Positions 22,252-33,211 are shown, numbered from the stretch's first letter. The stretch: 64,000 nucleotides of DNA from Ostrinia nubilalis (GCF_963855985.1 NC_087093.1:15701001-15765000), one strand, 5' to 3'. Notes: a model not told the origin generated them from the letters alone. A program made the numbers and translations.

Positions 22252-22640
22252 GTTCATTCGTTTCAGCCGAAAGACGTCCACTGCTGGACAAAGGCCTCCC
22301 CAAGGATTTCCACAAAGACTGGTCCTGCGCCGCTCGCATCCAGGCACCTCCCGCGACCTTCACCAGATCGTCGGTCCACCTAGTGGGAGGCCTGCCCACG
22401 CTACGTCTTCCGACTCGTGGTCGCCACTTAAGAACTATCCTGCCTCAGCGGCCATCAGCTCTACAAGCTATGTGCCCGCCCCGCCCACTGCCATTTGATT
22501 TTAGCGATTCTGCGGGCTATGTCAGTCACTCTGGTTCTCCTACGGATTTCCTCATTTCTGATTCGATCACGCAGGGAAACTCCGAGCATAGCACGCTCCA
22601 TCGCCCTTTGGGTGACCTTGAGCCTTCTTATGAGCCGCTC
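22252..22640 (-). mobile_element. RTE-type LINE C-terminal/3' fragment, minus strand
   Basis: The minus strand encodes the RTE C-terminus in two frames separated by a frameshift: a 5' part reading back from AAGGTCACCCAAAGGGCGAT and a 3' part with GRPPTRWTDDLVKVAGGAW ending before CGGCTGAAACGAACG. Compared with the copies at 2890 and 25357 it has VKVAGGAWMRAAQDQSLWK instead of VKVAGKRWTQAATNRS, and it lacks the ATGATGA tail. It therefore belongs to a second subfamily, shared with 24475-24636 and 52644-52868. The plus-strand ORFs here are antisense shadows. Confidence 0.88.
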
Positions 22641-22962
22641 CTATACCAGGCACTGACTCAAATAAGCGCCAGAGCGCTAACTCTAGCTACTGCGTGCGTG
22701 TGCTAACAAATGTTTTTATGTATGTGTGTTCTTAGTTATTGGATCGGCGGCAGCCGTTAATTGCATTAATTAACTTACCTTGGAAAGTTTGGAATTATGC
22801 CGAGAGCGTAAAAACGTTCGAATAACAGCTTTCTTCCGACATCTGAAGATATTTACAGATTTCAGTTAATAACTAGCTGTTTTGATCAGTTATAATGATG
22901 TTATTGTAATGATAATAAATTGGATAATATTTGGAAAACAGTGGCATGAATTGGGAGTTTAA

Positions 22963-23078
22963 TGCCCGTTTTCACCTTCAATCCCTAATTTTTAAGTGAC
23001 CCTTATGGTAACACATAACAGGAATTTTGTTTACGTAGGGTTGACTTAAAAATTAGGGATTGATGGTGAAAACGGGCA
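22963..23078. mobile_element. 116-bp palindromic MITE, family C, TAA TSD
   Basis: The arms TGCCCGTTTTCACC...CAATCCCTAATTTTTAAGT and their reverse complement cover about 38 bp each. TAA flanks both ends (22960-22962 and 23079-23081). Non-coding. The TWA duplication suggests PIF/Harbinger-type mobilisation. Confidence 0.85.
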
Positions 23079-23084
23079 TAAGTC

Positions 23085-23835
23085 CACCAGTGGGCCAGTT
23101 TTTCCTAATGAATAAGTGATTGTTTAGGAGTTTTATCTAATGAAATTACTGCCACAGATGGGATTCAAATCCAGAACTTTTCGCTTTCTAAACTTGCTCT
23201 GTCGAAAAAGATAAGTTTACGTTGTGATCCCTTAAAATGAGTTTGCCGTACCACTTAAACCATAAAATTTTAAATGAAAATGCATTTAGGTGCAACCTCA
23301 TTAATAACCTCATTAATATTATAAGGAAGGAATATTCCAACGTAACAACATACCTACCTACATATTACGCATTTATGCGTACCTACCTACTGAAATATAA
23401 CTGTTAAAATTGTAATAAATACATTATGTAGTCACTATGTAAAGTGTAGGTTCTCTAGGCAAAGATAATTAATTAAAATCAGAATAATTGTGATTTAAAT
23501 TACAAATGTCATCGTCTGCTCATATGTTTTTGTATTGAATAACTGTAACCAGGAACAATTATTTTATCCTCGTTCAAATGTGTTACATTGTAGTAATAAT
23601 TAAAAAATTTTAGTTTTTAAGTCATTTTAAGTTAATGTATTATTATAAAATTTATTCTCGAATAAATATTAGCATATAAAACGAGGGACTGGAATATTTT
23701 TTATTAAACACTATAACCGGAATCGATTTCGATGCCTACAAAGTTAGACGTTTTGCATACGAGCAGTTGATGAACATATCGTTAGGGAGTCATTTTTTGG
23801 CATGACAATGCATGATACACCTATTTAAATAATAA
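23085..23835. other. Unannotated AT-rich DNA
   Basis: A weak B-box-like GGGATTCAAATCCAG near 23161 is the only feature noted. No coding or repeat structure is supported. Confidence 0.4.
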
Positions 23836-23837
23836 TA

Positions 23838-23977
23838 ACTCAAAGGTGGCTGACTGACATAGTGATCTATCAACGCACAGCCCAAACCACTTGACGGATC
23901 GGGCTGAAATTCGGCGTGCAGGTAGATGTTATGACGTAGGTATCCGCTAAGAAAGAATTTTACAAAATTCCACCCCA
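23838..23977 (+). repeat. Left half of the 5540-6182 repeat family
   Basis: CATAGTGATCTATCAACGCA, GACGGATCGGGCTGAAATTC, GTAGATGTTATGACGTAGGT and ATTTTACAAAATTCCACCCC match the 5540-6182 copy at high identity, but the sequence stops where the GGATCC-containing end would start. Confidence 0.8.
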
Positions 23978-24474
23978 ATAGAAATGAACTTCAGGTATCT
24001 ATTTCAGTTTTCATGTTTGTTACTAATCTTTATGTCTATCCATACAAATACTGTTTTTAATTGTTTTCCAAGGTAGTATATTTATTTATTCCCTGGCTAA
24101 CGGTTAATGAAACTTTAGGCAGACCTTTAAATATGACATCAGAAATCATGCATGATAATACCTACTCATAAATGTAAATAGAAGTGAACTTCAACTTCGT
24201 GCTGCTGATGCTTAGGTAAGTTCATCATTAAAGACGTCCATAAAATTGTTTTCGAAGGCATCCTTTATTTATTCCCTGGCTAACGGATGAAGCTTAATAC
24301 TCTGGTTGAGGCACGCGACAGGACGCGCAAGGTCGCGGGTGAACGGACGCCGCAGGTACCGAACTGCGTAGGTTAAATAAAAGCCGCTATGACGTACGCT
24401 CTACATTATTTTTTTGTTGCAAAATAGCTCCTGTTAGCCTAATATAAAGGGTGTCTAAATTGATGTGCCTCCTT

Positions 24475-24636
24475 CGTTTGTTTCAGCCGAAATACGTCCA
24501 CTGCTGGACAAAGGCCTCCTCCAAGGATTTCCACGAAGACCGATCCTGGGCCGCTCGCATCCAGGCACCTCCCACGACCTTCACCAGATCGTCGGTCCAC
24601 CTAGTGGGAGGCCTGCCCACGCTACGTCTTCCGTCT
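24475..24636 (-). mobile_element. RTE-type LINE 3' fragment flanked by ~30-bp direct repeats
   Basis: TTTCAGCCGAAATACGTCCA, CTGGACAAAGGCCTCC and AGATCGTCGGTCCACCTAGT are the reverse complement of the RTE 3' end. TAATATAAAGGGTGTCTAAA at 24440 and TAATATAAAGGGTGTTTAAT at 24637, each followed by a TGTGCCTCCT block, form imperfect direct repeats around the insert and look like a long, slightly decayed TSD. Confidence 0.82.
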
Positions 24637-24722
24637 TAATATAAAGGGTGTTTAATTTGTGCCTCCTAACTAGAAGAAATACTTACTTGAATATCAACGC
24701 CGTCCAGGGTTGCTCACTCTAA

Positions 24723-24901
24723 GACTACCTAGGCGCAGACCACCGATTTTTAGTTGGTCGATAGTTGTGCCCGACTTTAAAATGTATGAAGAATCGGCCA
24801 AATCAAATCGGTGTAATGTGCGCACTTCTTTACATGCCCATACTGATCAACTGCCCGACTAAACAATCGGCCGATGAAAAATCGATGGTTTGCGCCTAGG
24901 C
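24723..24901. mobile_element. MITE, family E
   Basis: CCTAGGCGCAGACCACCGAT at the left and ATCGATGGTTTGCGCCTAGG at the right form inverted ends. The internal blocks TCGATAGTTGTGCCCGA and GATCAACTGCCCGACTAAAC match the reverse complement of the better copy at 60331-60505. Flanks are TAA on the left and TTA on the right, so the TSD is not perfect here. Confidence 0.78.
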
Positions 24902-25346
24902 TTACAAAAGGATAGGTACGAACTGCGTAGGTTAAATAAAAGCCGCTGTGAGTGACGTACAGACTATAACAGTTTTGTTGCAAAATCGCACCTGTTACGT
25001 TACCTTAATATATCAATTCCTTCCAGAGACGCGAACTCTTCGATAGGATACGAACTGCGTTGGTTAATACTCAATACTTTATTTCTTATCATACAGTGTA
25101 GTTATAAAGGTGCTACATAAATTTGACAGAAAACTTAAGGACCCTGTCTAAAGGGCATAGCAATGTCGGAAGGTAAATAAATAAACAGAACAATCGGAAT
25201 AATTAAATAAATAAATTAAATTAATTAAAGCCGCTATGATGTATAGTCTACACTAGGCTATACTATACAGTATACAGATATGTTATTTCTAACACTCGGA
25301 GTGTTTACTATGAAGAAGGTTACACCTGGTTCAGTTATACTTAAAT

Positions 25347-25639
25347 AGCCGTCTTGCCGACGGATTAGCAAACTGAAGTGGCAATGGGCAGGGCACATAG
25401 TACGCAGAACTGACGGCCGATGGGGCAGAAAGGTTCTGGAATGGAGGCCGCGTACCGGAAAACGCAGCGTGGGACGTCCACCTACAAGGTGGACCGACGA
25501 CATCGTAAAGGTAGCAGGGAAGCGCTGGACGCAGGCCGCTACCAATCGATCAACATGGAAAGCATTGGGGGAGGCCTATGTTCAGCAGTGGACGTCCTAT
25601 GGCTGAAATGATGAATGATGATGATGATGAGCCGTCTTG
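25347..25639 (+). mobile_element. 5'-truncated RTE-type LINE insertion with 10-bp TSD
   Basis: The insert (25357-25629) starts within ARRISKLKWQWAGHIVRRTD, continues through the WTDDIVKVAGKRW region to VQQWTSYG, and ends in ATGATGATGATGA. AGCCGTCTTG occurs immediately before (25347-25356) and after (25630-25639), a clean 10-bp target-site duplication of a target-primed reverse transcription event. Identity to the 2875 copy is high, so both appear recent. No catalytic domain remains. Confidence 0.92.
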
Positions 25640-26270
25640 AGTTCTTAGGTAAAATATGAATTGCGCAGATAACTTTTAAAACAAGCGCAATTTGATTCTT
25701 ACTTTGATAATTCTGCAAAGACCTCAAATGTAAGCACATGAGCTATTCTGAAGAAATGATTCTCCCAACCTATTCCAGTACGAAATTGCTTCTAACAAGC
25801 AGAAATAATCCTCTGAATAAATAACTGAAAGAATACCAAGAACAGATGTAGAGCACGACACAATTACATGTAAATGTAGAAGGTTTGACCTACTTATGGG
25901 TCTGTTTTTCAGTCAGACTGTAACAAAATGATTTTATGCAAAATACAGGTTGATTTAACTACTCTATATTTCATCAATGAAACACAAACGCAATTTAATT
26001 TAAGAAAAATACCAATAAATATTATAGGTATGTACAGAATCCTAAAATATTAGCCTAAATATTTTTAAATTAATGCTAAACGTGCCAAGCAAACCAAACA
26101 TATTAATGCGACACGGTACTCTAATGATTTCAGACAGAATAGACTTGTGAAATTACTATCTTTAGCTAGAATGTTTTAAGCTAGACATCTAAATATACTA
26201 CCAGACAAGACGTTCAGAATAAAATTATGTCATAGCGTGGGTCTGCTTCGACAAAAATAAGTTTAAATCA
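25640..26270. other. Unannotated AT-rich DNA
   Basis: No ORF, repeat or RNA gene that I can support. Confidence 0.45.
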
Positions 26271-26274
26271 CTTA

Positions 26275-26358
26275 GGCTGGGTTGCACAATCTTACTTTAA
26301 AAAACTGTCAAACTCGATACAAAAACACCGGTTATCGTTTTAGTTACGGTTGTGCAAC
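26275..26358. mobile_element. Deleted copy of the 118-bp MITE, family A
   Basis: GGCTGGGTTGCACAATCTTA at the left, ACACCGGTTATCG internally and a GGTTGTGCAAC remnant at the right. TTA precedes the left end. About 35 bp of the usual interior is missing. Confidence 0.7.
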
Positions 26359-26635
26359 TTTTTATCTGTATTAATCGACAGGTATGAGTTATAAAAATTC
26401 GCGGGCTTCTCGCTTGCTCCTAATCTATTAAATGAGTTGTTGACCCATATCTTAAACTTACAGTTAGCGATATCTCAGTTCACCACAGTATTCTAAGTTA
26501 CTGAAAATACAACCTCCAAATTCAAGGCCTATCTGGAATTCAAAGTCAATAGGTCTGAAACTTATCAAAGCGCTTTATCTAAGTTAGAAACATCCAGACT
26601 AGTACCTATTTATTTTATCTCCTGAATGAGAGTTT

Positions 26636-26760
26636 GGCCCGTATTCACAAAGATTACTATGAGGTCTCACAGGGTCACAAACCAATCACAGAGCTCTATT
26701 CGACGCTGTGCGTTCGATTTGCTGCTTCACTTAAGCAAGCATCGTTTGTGAATACGGGTG
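26636..26760. mobile_element. MITE, family B (125-bp copy)
   Basis: GGCCCGTATTCACAAAGATT at the left and ATCGTTTGTGAATACGGGTG at the right are inverted ends. The interior (CTGTGCGTTCGATTTGCTG, CTTCACTTAAGCAAGC) is the reverse complement of family B copies at 29115, 37485 and 58076. TTA follows the right end. An internal deletion makes it shorter than the 146-bp copies. Confidence 0.82.
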
Positions 26761-26967
26761 TTAGGCTCGGCTGTTATCGCCATTTTAAGAAAGTCCTTTT
26801 CGGTACGTAAACGAAGGGCACAATGATATCATCTATCTAAGATGTTGTGTCTGGGTCGCCACAGAGAGTTAAGTACTTTTTGTAAGTGAGAACTTAAAAT
26901 AATAAAGAATGTATTTATGCTAAGAAGCGAAAATAACTCGTTCAGTTTGTCATGTTAGCACGCCTAA

Positions 26968-27112
26968 CGTCGTTTAAGTTCTATCACCACGTAAGTCATT
27001 TTTCGCAACTTTTCAGAAGATTGGACGAAACGACATATCTTTCGATTCTCTAGCATCAAAATGGCAAAACCGCCAAAAAATTACTTGCATGGTGATAGAA
27101 CTTAAACGACGC
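26968..27112. mobile_element. 145-bp MITE, family D, TAA TSD
   Basis: CGTCGTTTAAGTTCTATCAC and its near-perfect reverse complement GGTGATAGAACTTAAACGAC(GC) form the ends. TAA flanks at 26965-26967 and 27113-27115. Only this copy was seen in the window. Non-coding. Confidence 0.85.
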
Positions 27113-27303
27113 TAAGCTGCAAAACCAATTTTGATTACTTTTAGGAGCGTAACAGAAAAAGCTTAACAAACTCAATTTCAAGCATATATTGAGCTTTTGA
27201 TTAGTTGAATTTCAATATTTAGATTTTAAATCACGGGCCAGAATATAAGTTGACAGTCATAGGACTTAGATTGAATTGAGTTTTGACCATTGTTAAATAG
27301 TAA

Positions 27304-27421
27304 GGCTGAGTTGCACCAACTAACTTTGACCGTAACTTTAACAATAACCGGTGTTTTTTGTATGGAGTTTGACAGATTTTTGACGTTTGTCAAAGTTAAA
27401 ATAAGATGGTGCAACCCAGCC
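27304..27421. mobile_element. 118-bp MITE, family A, TAA TSD
   Basis: Same length, ends and internal blocks as 6591-6708, flanked by TAA at 27301-27303 and 27422-27424. The minus-strand ORF over it (27226-27414) is a chance frame. Confidence 0.9.
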
Positions 27422-27924
27422 TAAGACACGGGTCTTAACGCGTCGTTTATTAATGAGTTACATTATATACTCACGGCTTGACGTTTCAGCTGCGAAAATC
27501 TTATATTTTGACCCTTGTTTTCTGATACAGCTGGGTCCACATTGTTCTGCTTTGTAAGACCTAAATGTTAATGTAGTGAAGCAATAAAGATTGAGTATTG
27601 ATTTAAGCTTGTTATATTAAACCTGAAAATTTCCGGGTTTTCTCAATAATCGTAACTGCTAATCTGATATGACTATCAATCTTATTTTAATAGTATATTC
27701 GAATATTTATGTGTGTGCATATGCTAATGCAATAAAATATGTCACTCATAATTACTGCAATGGATCCACTCCAATAAAACCTAAAATTAAATAGCTCTCC
27801 AGTCATAAACCTACATAATTCGTACTAAAAATTATAAACTGTTGTTGTGTTGATGATAAATTCAAAGCAAAATGTTTGAAGCAAGGACGAACTGTCGAAA
27901 TCAAAATTATCTTTAACACTCTAA

Positions 27925-28042
27925 GGCTGAGTTGTACCACCTAACTTTGACAGTAAATTTAACGGTAACCGGTGCTTTTTGTATGGAGTTTGACAGATTT
28001 TTGACGTTTGTCAAAGTTAAAATTAGATGGTGCAACTCACCC
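27925..28042. mobile_element. 118-bp MITE, family A, TAA TSD
   Basis: Same 118-bp unit, flanked by TAA at 27922-27924 and 28043-28045. It is in the same orientation as, and about 500 bp from, the copy at 27304. Ends are GGCTGAGTTGTACC and GGTGCAACTCACCC. Confidence 0.9.
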
Positions 28043-28095
28043 TAAATGTTGTCATTTATCATCATCGGCATACTATGAGATGGCGTCGTAATATA

Positions 28096-28353
28096 CAGGG
28101 TGTTCCAAAGTTAGCATGTCACACTGATAGCAGAGGTAGATGAGCATATGACGCACGAATAAGTTTATGAAGTCCATTTTTAAAATTAATTATCAGTCAT
28201 ATTTCAAAAGTCATCAAACTTTTCAGACATTAATCACTAAAATAATTAGTCATATCTCAAAACTTATGGAACTTTTTAATTAGGCTTGTTCGATGCGTCT
28301 TAAGCCCAGTTACTTCCAGTGTCAGTGTGACGTGCTAATTTTGAGACACCCTG
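28096..28353. mobile_element. Tc1/mariner-type MITE (258 bp), TA TSD
   Basis: Left end CAGGGTGTTCCAAAGTTAGC and right end GCTAATTTTGAGACACCCTG are imperfect inverted repeats extending through a shared GTCACACTGA. TA sits at 28094-28095 and 28354-28355. It belongs with the ACAGGGTG-ended elements at 15236 and 38031, but the interior differs. Non-coding. Confidence 0.85.
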
Positions 28354-28757
28354 TATCTGATCAATAAAACATTCAATGTAAAGTGTACCAAGTAAACCCT
28401 TATAAACATTACCTAAACTTTTCATAATAATGTAGGTATAACAAATCTAAAGTTTCACGACTTTTGCCCCTAGCAAGATTTGAATCTCTACCTGGAGTTA
28501 TTGTCTGTTACATGAACCACCAAGCTTAGCCAATAGCGTTTAAACGTTCGTATGTGGCGGTCCTTAGCCCTCTGTTGCTATGCTCTACGGTCAAATTTGG
28601 CGAAGGTCAGCTGCCTAGGTTACAGGGTCATTTTGAGTTAATGCCTTTATAATATGGATGTATCCTTACAACCTGCTAAAAAGTAATAACATTGAGCAAA
28701 CTATCATATGAAATAACAGAAGAAATAGTGACAAAAATAAATAATCTATAAATATTA

Positions 28758-28925
28758 AAAGCGAAAAAAAAGCAATAGGTCACTGACTCACTCACTCACT
28801 CATCACGAAATCTCAGAAACTACAAATGCTAGGTAGGAGTCTCAAATTTTGCATGGGGGTTCCTTTTAGAACGTTGGTGCTCACTAAGACGGGATTTTGC
28901 AAAATTAAACCCCTGAGTATGTTTC
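28758..28925 (+). repeat. Interspersed repeat fragment, family of 8841-9052
   Basis: ATTAAAAGCGAAAA, the CACTGACTCACTCACTCACT run, TTTTGCATGGGGGTTCCTTT and TAGAACGTTGGTGCTCACTA match the reverse complement of 8841-9052. The GGATCC-containing end is lacking. Confidence 0.75.
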
Positions 28926-29114
28926 ATGTGTTGCTTCTTCTTATCCCTAGCCCATATTTCAGCAAGAAGCAGTGATTACAGGGACTTGTAGTACTTTTTC
29001 AAAGCCATTGGTCAAAAATAAATAATCTTTTTGGCTTAAACTAAAATCACATGAACAATTCCAACAATGTTACTTACCAAAGTATCTATTAGCAGTTTTT
29101 CCCAGTGTGATTAA

Positions 29115-29260
29115 CGCCCATATTCACAAACGATGCTTGCTTAAGCGAAGCAGCAAATCGAACGCACAGCGTTGAATAGAGCTCTGTGATTTGTTCGTTT
29201 GTCACTCTGTGCGTCCACGCGCACTGTGAGACCTCAAAGTAATGTTTGTGAATTCGGACG
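29115..29260. mobile_element. 146-bp MITE, family B, TAA TSD
   Basis: CGCCCATATTCACAAACGAT at the left and TTTGTGAATTCGGACG at the right, flanked by TAA at 29112-29114 and 29261-29263. The interior GCTTGCTTAAGCGAAGCAGC, AACGCACAGCGTTGAATAGA and GTCCACGCGCACTGTGAG is shared with 37485-37630. Confidence 0.9.
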
Positions 29261-29264
29261 TAAG

Positions 29265-30125
29265 AGCCTAGATGACGTGATCTTTGATAAGTCTTGGCTT
29301 GAACGTGTTTACGCGCTTCATGCGTGGCTGCCCTAAGCCCTGTTGCTAAGGTCTACGCTCGAATTTCGCGAAGGTCGGCTGCCTAGGTCATAGGGTCGCC
29401 TTGAGTTCACGGTGGGGTGTGGGGTTGAATAACTGCTTTGATTCATATATTTTGTTATGTGATGAAAGAGGAATGCAAAATTAGACATAAGCAAGCCCTA
29501 AAATTGCGCTACGGTTAGTTAAACCCTTTTTCTGGTGGATTTAATTTTCCTAAATATACCTACTTATTTAAAAAATGCCAATTTCTTCCATAATATTTTT
29601 TATTGTTGACACATTTTAATTTCGCTAATTGAATATCATGTTTGGGGTATTTTAAAATGCCATTGATATGATTAATCCTTTTGCAGGCAATCCAAGGTTT
29701 GACTCTCAGTGGCATCAATATTGTAGGGTAAAGTACCTGCTTTTCGAGTTTATAGCCTCAGATCAAACGTGTAATTGAAATGTGGAATTCTAAGAATACA
29801 GAAAATAATTGAACCACCAGCCGAGCCTTGGCCGAGCCACACAAAAACAGTAAATCCCAGGCTGAGTATGTCGTTATTGCAATCAATCAGAGTCCGTTTG
29901 AATAGCCAAGTTTGTAGTTAATAAAGTTCCGAAAATAAAAGCTAAAACACAAACGAATCACAAAGAAGGATCAAGCAAGACAGCAACACAGCAAGAGTGA
30001 GTGAGAGAGAAAAGGTGATGCGAGTGAATGACAATTTGACTAACAAATAGGGATGTCCATTTAGAATAGACATAATCGATTAAATTGATCATTTTTGAAA
30101 AAAATTATTTTTAAACATTGTGTTG
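29265..30125. other. Unannotated DNA
   Basis: No supported ORF or repeat. The GC-balanced stretch at 29280-29420 shares CTCTGTTGCTATGCTCTACG / CCTGTTGCTAAGGTCTACGC and CGAAGGTC(A/G)GCTGCCTAGGT with 28560-28625, so a short dispersed duplication of about 80 bp is present in both places. Confidence 0.45.
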
Positions 30126-30127
30126 CT

Positions 30128-30440
30128 ATAAATATTTATTTTATTTATTTAATAGGACAACCAACAAGACATACACTGGAAGACAATCAATATTTACAAC
30201 GTATTTAACTTAATCTAAGTGCTGCCTTAATTATAGGTTGCCACGGCATGCAATAGTGGACTTATACATAAACAGTGTCTACACTTAAAGAAAAGAGTAA
30301 ATATGTAAATGTAGGTAAATAAATGTGATTAAATATACATAAAATGCAATAATCCACTGAAGCGCTGCGGGCGCGGCGGATCTGCGCCCGTCTAAAGGTC
30401 TAATGATTAGACTCTAGTCTAATCGATCATACCATTATTT
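30128..30440 (-). mobile_element. Probable LINE 3' UTR, minus strand
   Basis: The low-coordinate end TTTATTTTATTTATTTAAT, followed by AGGACAACCAACAAGACATA and later GCCACGGCATGCAATAGTGG, reads on the minus strand as a retroposon 3' UTR with an AAATA-type tail. No coding part is present. The boundary at the high end is uncertain. Confidence 0.5.
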
Positions 30441-30444
30441 ACTT

Positions 30445-31985
30445 AAATCGAATTAAAAAAGCGCATCTCTGTCTCTGCTCTGTCAATATGTCGGTGACTT
30501 TGATTTCGTTTAAATACTTATATAAAATATTTTTTCGAACTGCAACTTGTCCGATAGGTTTGGACACTTGCAAGTAAATATATAAAATATACATAAAATT
30601 ATGGTACATACTAAGTCTTTGAAAATCTTAGGGCGATTTTTATCAATGTCCTTTGTCTGCTCGATTGCATTGATGGTAAGGAGCAATGGTATTATCTATA
30701 ATATCATTGGTAAGGAGGGACTGTTCTAAATACATATTATGATAGTTGAGATGGTTGAGAATATTTCCGGGTCGATCGCTTCCACCTTCGGCCTAGATAG
30801 TACCTACCTACCTACTTATACGCCAAACTATCTTATGATTGTTATGCATTGTTAAGTAGGGTTATAATACCTAATTATGATTGTTATGCATTGTAAGTAG
30901 GGTTATAAATAATTATAATTTACATAAGCAGCAGGTCGGTTATTTTTATTTAGGCAAATGTAATATTTTAAAAGACAATACGTACGATCAGATATTAAGA
31001 TCAAAGATAAAGATTTCTGCTGTGAAAAAAAATATAAAACAGCTAACTTCTATATCAAGTTCCAACGTCGCTATACGTACCTACCTACTTAATGCTACTG
31101 GATTATACGTTCATAGCTCAGAAGTTTAGTCCTTTTTCAGCAGTGTTTAGTAAGAATATTATTACAAATGGGCTTTTAGGGATTTTGTTCACATGGAATA
31201 AACGACAAAGTTCTTAGTTACTTATCCAATAGGTAGTAGTAACATATATGTAGAAAACAGGAACTTAGATGCCAACGAAAGAAAATAGGCTATCAAATGT
31301 TGTTTTGGGGACTTACCTTTATAAAAATATCACATTTAAAAATTCATACCATTTGTTGTTATTTAAAAAACAATGTCAATTTTGACGATTAACTGAAAGT
31401 CTATTATCTATGAATATAGTAGCGATATATGGTATCCAGCGGCAATGGCAGTGCAAAATTTTGACAATGACTGTAGTTATCATACTTCGAGTTTGTCCAT
31501 GGAGACGGCAAAAGTCCTTTAGTTGGCCATAAAGTAAACTTAACGGAAAATGTTACTTAATTGATACCGAGGCGCAACCTGGAAGCATTGCTAAGTGTGC
31601 TCCTCGTTACTGGTTCATCGTTCGTCATCGTCATTGTTCGTAAAAACCGGGTCGCGGCAGGCAAATAATAAAATTAGTCTTATGTCTTCTCCCTTATTAA
31701 CTTCGATGGATAAATAGCTAAACCTCCTTGCGAGTAACTGACGTTTGTTGGAAAACCGATTTTTTCAGGCCATCGGATTTTAATTTCAAAAGTCATTGAC
31801 CAATCCCAGTTCATATAATAACTATTATGACGTTTTCTATTGGCCAAAAGATTTAACTCTCTAAAAATCCGCGTGCAACCATATCCTGCTTAAATATTGT
31901 GCACTTTATTGAGCACAGATTAAACAAGCTAAATGACAAATAGAATAGATTGAAATGACAGATTGCACTTGAATTACCCTAGGAT
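30445..31985. other. Unannotated DNA
   Basis: A short direct duplication (ATGATTGTTATGCATTGTTA, GTAGGGTTATAA) is seen at about 30833-30910. Otherwise only small ORFs without features. Confidence 0.4.
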
Positions 31986-31987
31986 CG

Positions 31988-32030
31988 GTCTTTGTCCAGC
32001 AGTGGACGTCTTTCGGCTGAAACGAACGAA
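31988..32030 (+). mobile_element. Very short RTE-type LINE tail
   Basis: GTCTTTGTCCAGCAGTGGAC followed by GTCTTTCGGCTGAAACGAAC is the plus-strand end of the second RTE subfamily (that of 22252-22640). Confidence 0.7.
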
Positions 32031-32220
32031 CCTTAGTGTGCCTTGAGGGTAATTCGACGGGCAACTCCACACTTTTAGTGGCATGCCCGTCGAACCCAGA
32101 GCAACCCTTGTGATCAAGTTTCTTAATATTAGAATTATAACAATAATTGTACCGCTAAGTATGTCCCCATAAAAAAATAAGTATAGGGATAAGCGAATAA
32201 AATAGAGCTATAAAAAAGCC

Positions 32221-32384
32221 TTAGAGCGCTTTCACATTTAGGCGATTTAGCAGCGCGACAAACGTGCGACAGACGCGCTGCCGAAAATTTCATACTATGT
32301 AATAGCGGATACATGCCTTAACATTATAAAAACGCCGCTGCGAGCTGCAGTTGCGCTTCTAAAGCCCTATTGTGAAAGGGCTTT
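32221..32384. mobile_element. MITE, family F
   Basis: TTAGAGCGCTTTCACATTTA at the left and TGTGAAAGGGCTTTAA at the right are inverted ends (two mismatches). The interior has CAGCGCGACAAACGTGCGAC and GCTGCGAGCTGCAGTTGCG. No duplication can be told apart from the palindromic TTA/TAA ends. Confidence 0.7.
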
Positions 32385-33211
32385 AAGCGTGCCTTATGTA
32401 GAGTATAAACTAGACTGGAGCATTTCTATGTGACATTCTTGCAAATGGTACAATACAGGTAAAATGTTGATGATTCGTGACAGGACCGAGCGGCTCGTTG
32501 TTCTGGTTACAAGTATGCCCTAGTCTATTCTCACCTTTAGTAGAGCGATTTATTGAGAAGACTGCTAGTCGCAAACCTTTTTGTAATCAAATCATGAAGA
32601 TCTCATGGTTCAAGATAAATAATAATTAACTAGTAACAAGCAAACATAGAGTTATTACAACACATTGAGCACTGGCCCATTTATTGTCCTGAAGCAGTGG
32701 TAGTGTTAATACTGGGAAGTGTAAAAGTGGTTTTTAAAGCCTATTTACAGAAATAAATGAGTTTTATATGAGTTTTTTTATGAGTTTTATTTGGTTAACA
32801 GAACTCTAGGCTGGATACAGACTAGGTTACAGTGAATTTTTACGTAATATCACAGTCTGGTCAACTAGTTGGGGATAAAATTCAAGAATACTAACTAAAC
32901 TCATAAATATGTAAGTTCTTTAGATTAACTAGGCACGTGGAAACAGTATTTATACTGAGGATTGAGTTTAATTAAGTTTGAAAAAGCATTAGTAAGGTTT
33001 CCTTTCCGAGAAAAAAGAGTAATATTGAATTCGGGACAGTCTCAACTTTTACTGATAATAATCTTTTGTGCCGACCTGACTTTATAAAGTGGTAATTACA
33101 TGTGGTTAAAAGATAGTAAACTTTAAATTAAAAATATAAAATAAAACCACGAAGTAGTCACAACATTGTTTATTTTGCATTAAAAATGTAAACTGATGTG
33201 CTGTCGATTTC

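Larger units (their letters stand above)
24357..25254 (+). repeat. Local triplication of a ~85-bp unit
   Basis: The unit CGAACTGCGTAGGTTAAATA, AAAGCCGCTATGACGTAC and TGTTGCAAAATAGCTCCTGT occurs at 24357-24445 and 24917-25000. It also occurs as a third copy split across 25050-25070 and 25227-25254 by about 155 bp of A/T-rich retroposon-like sequence. An RTE fragment and a MITE fill the gaps between copies. Confidence 0.65.

Noticed and set aside
22075..22706. Several 100-codon plus-strand ORFs
   Set aside because: They are antisense readings of the minus-strand RTE fragment at 22252-22640.
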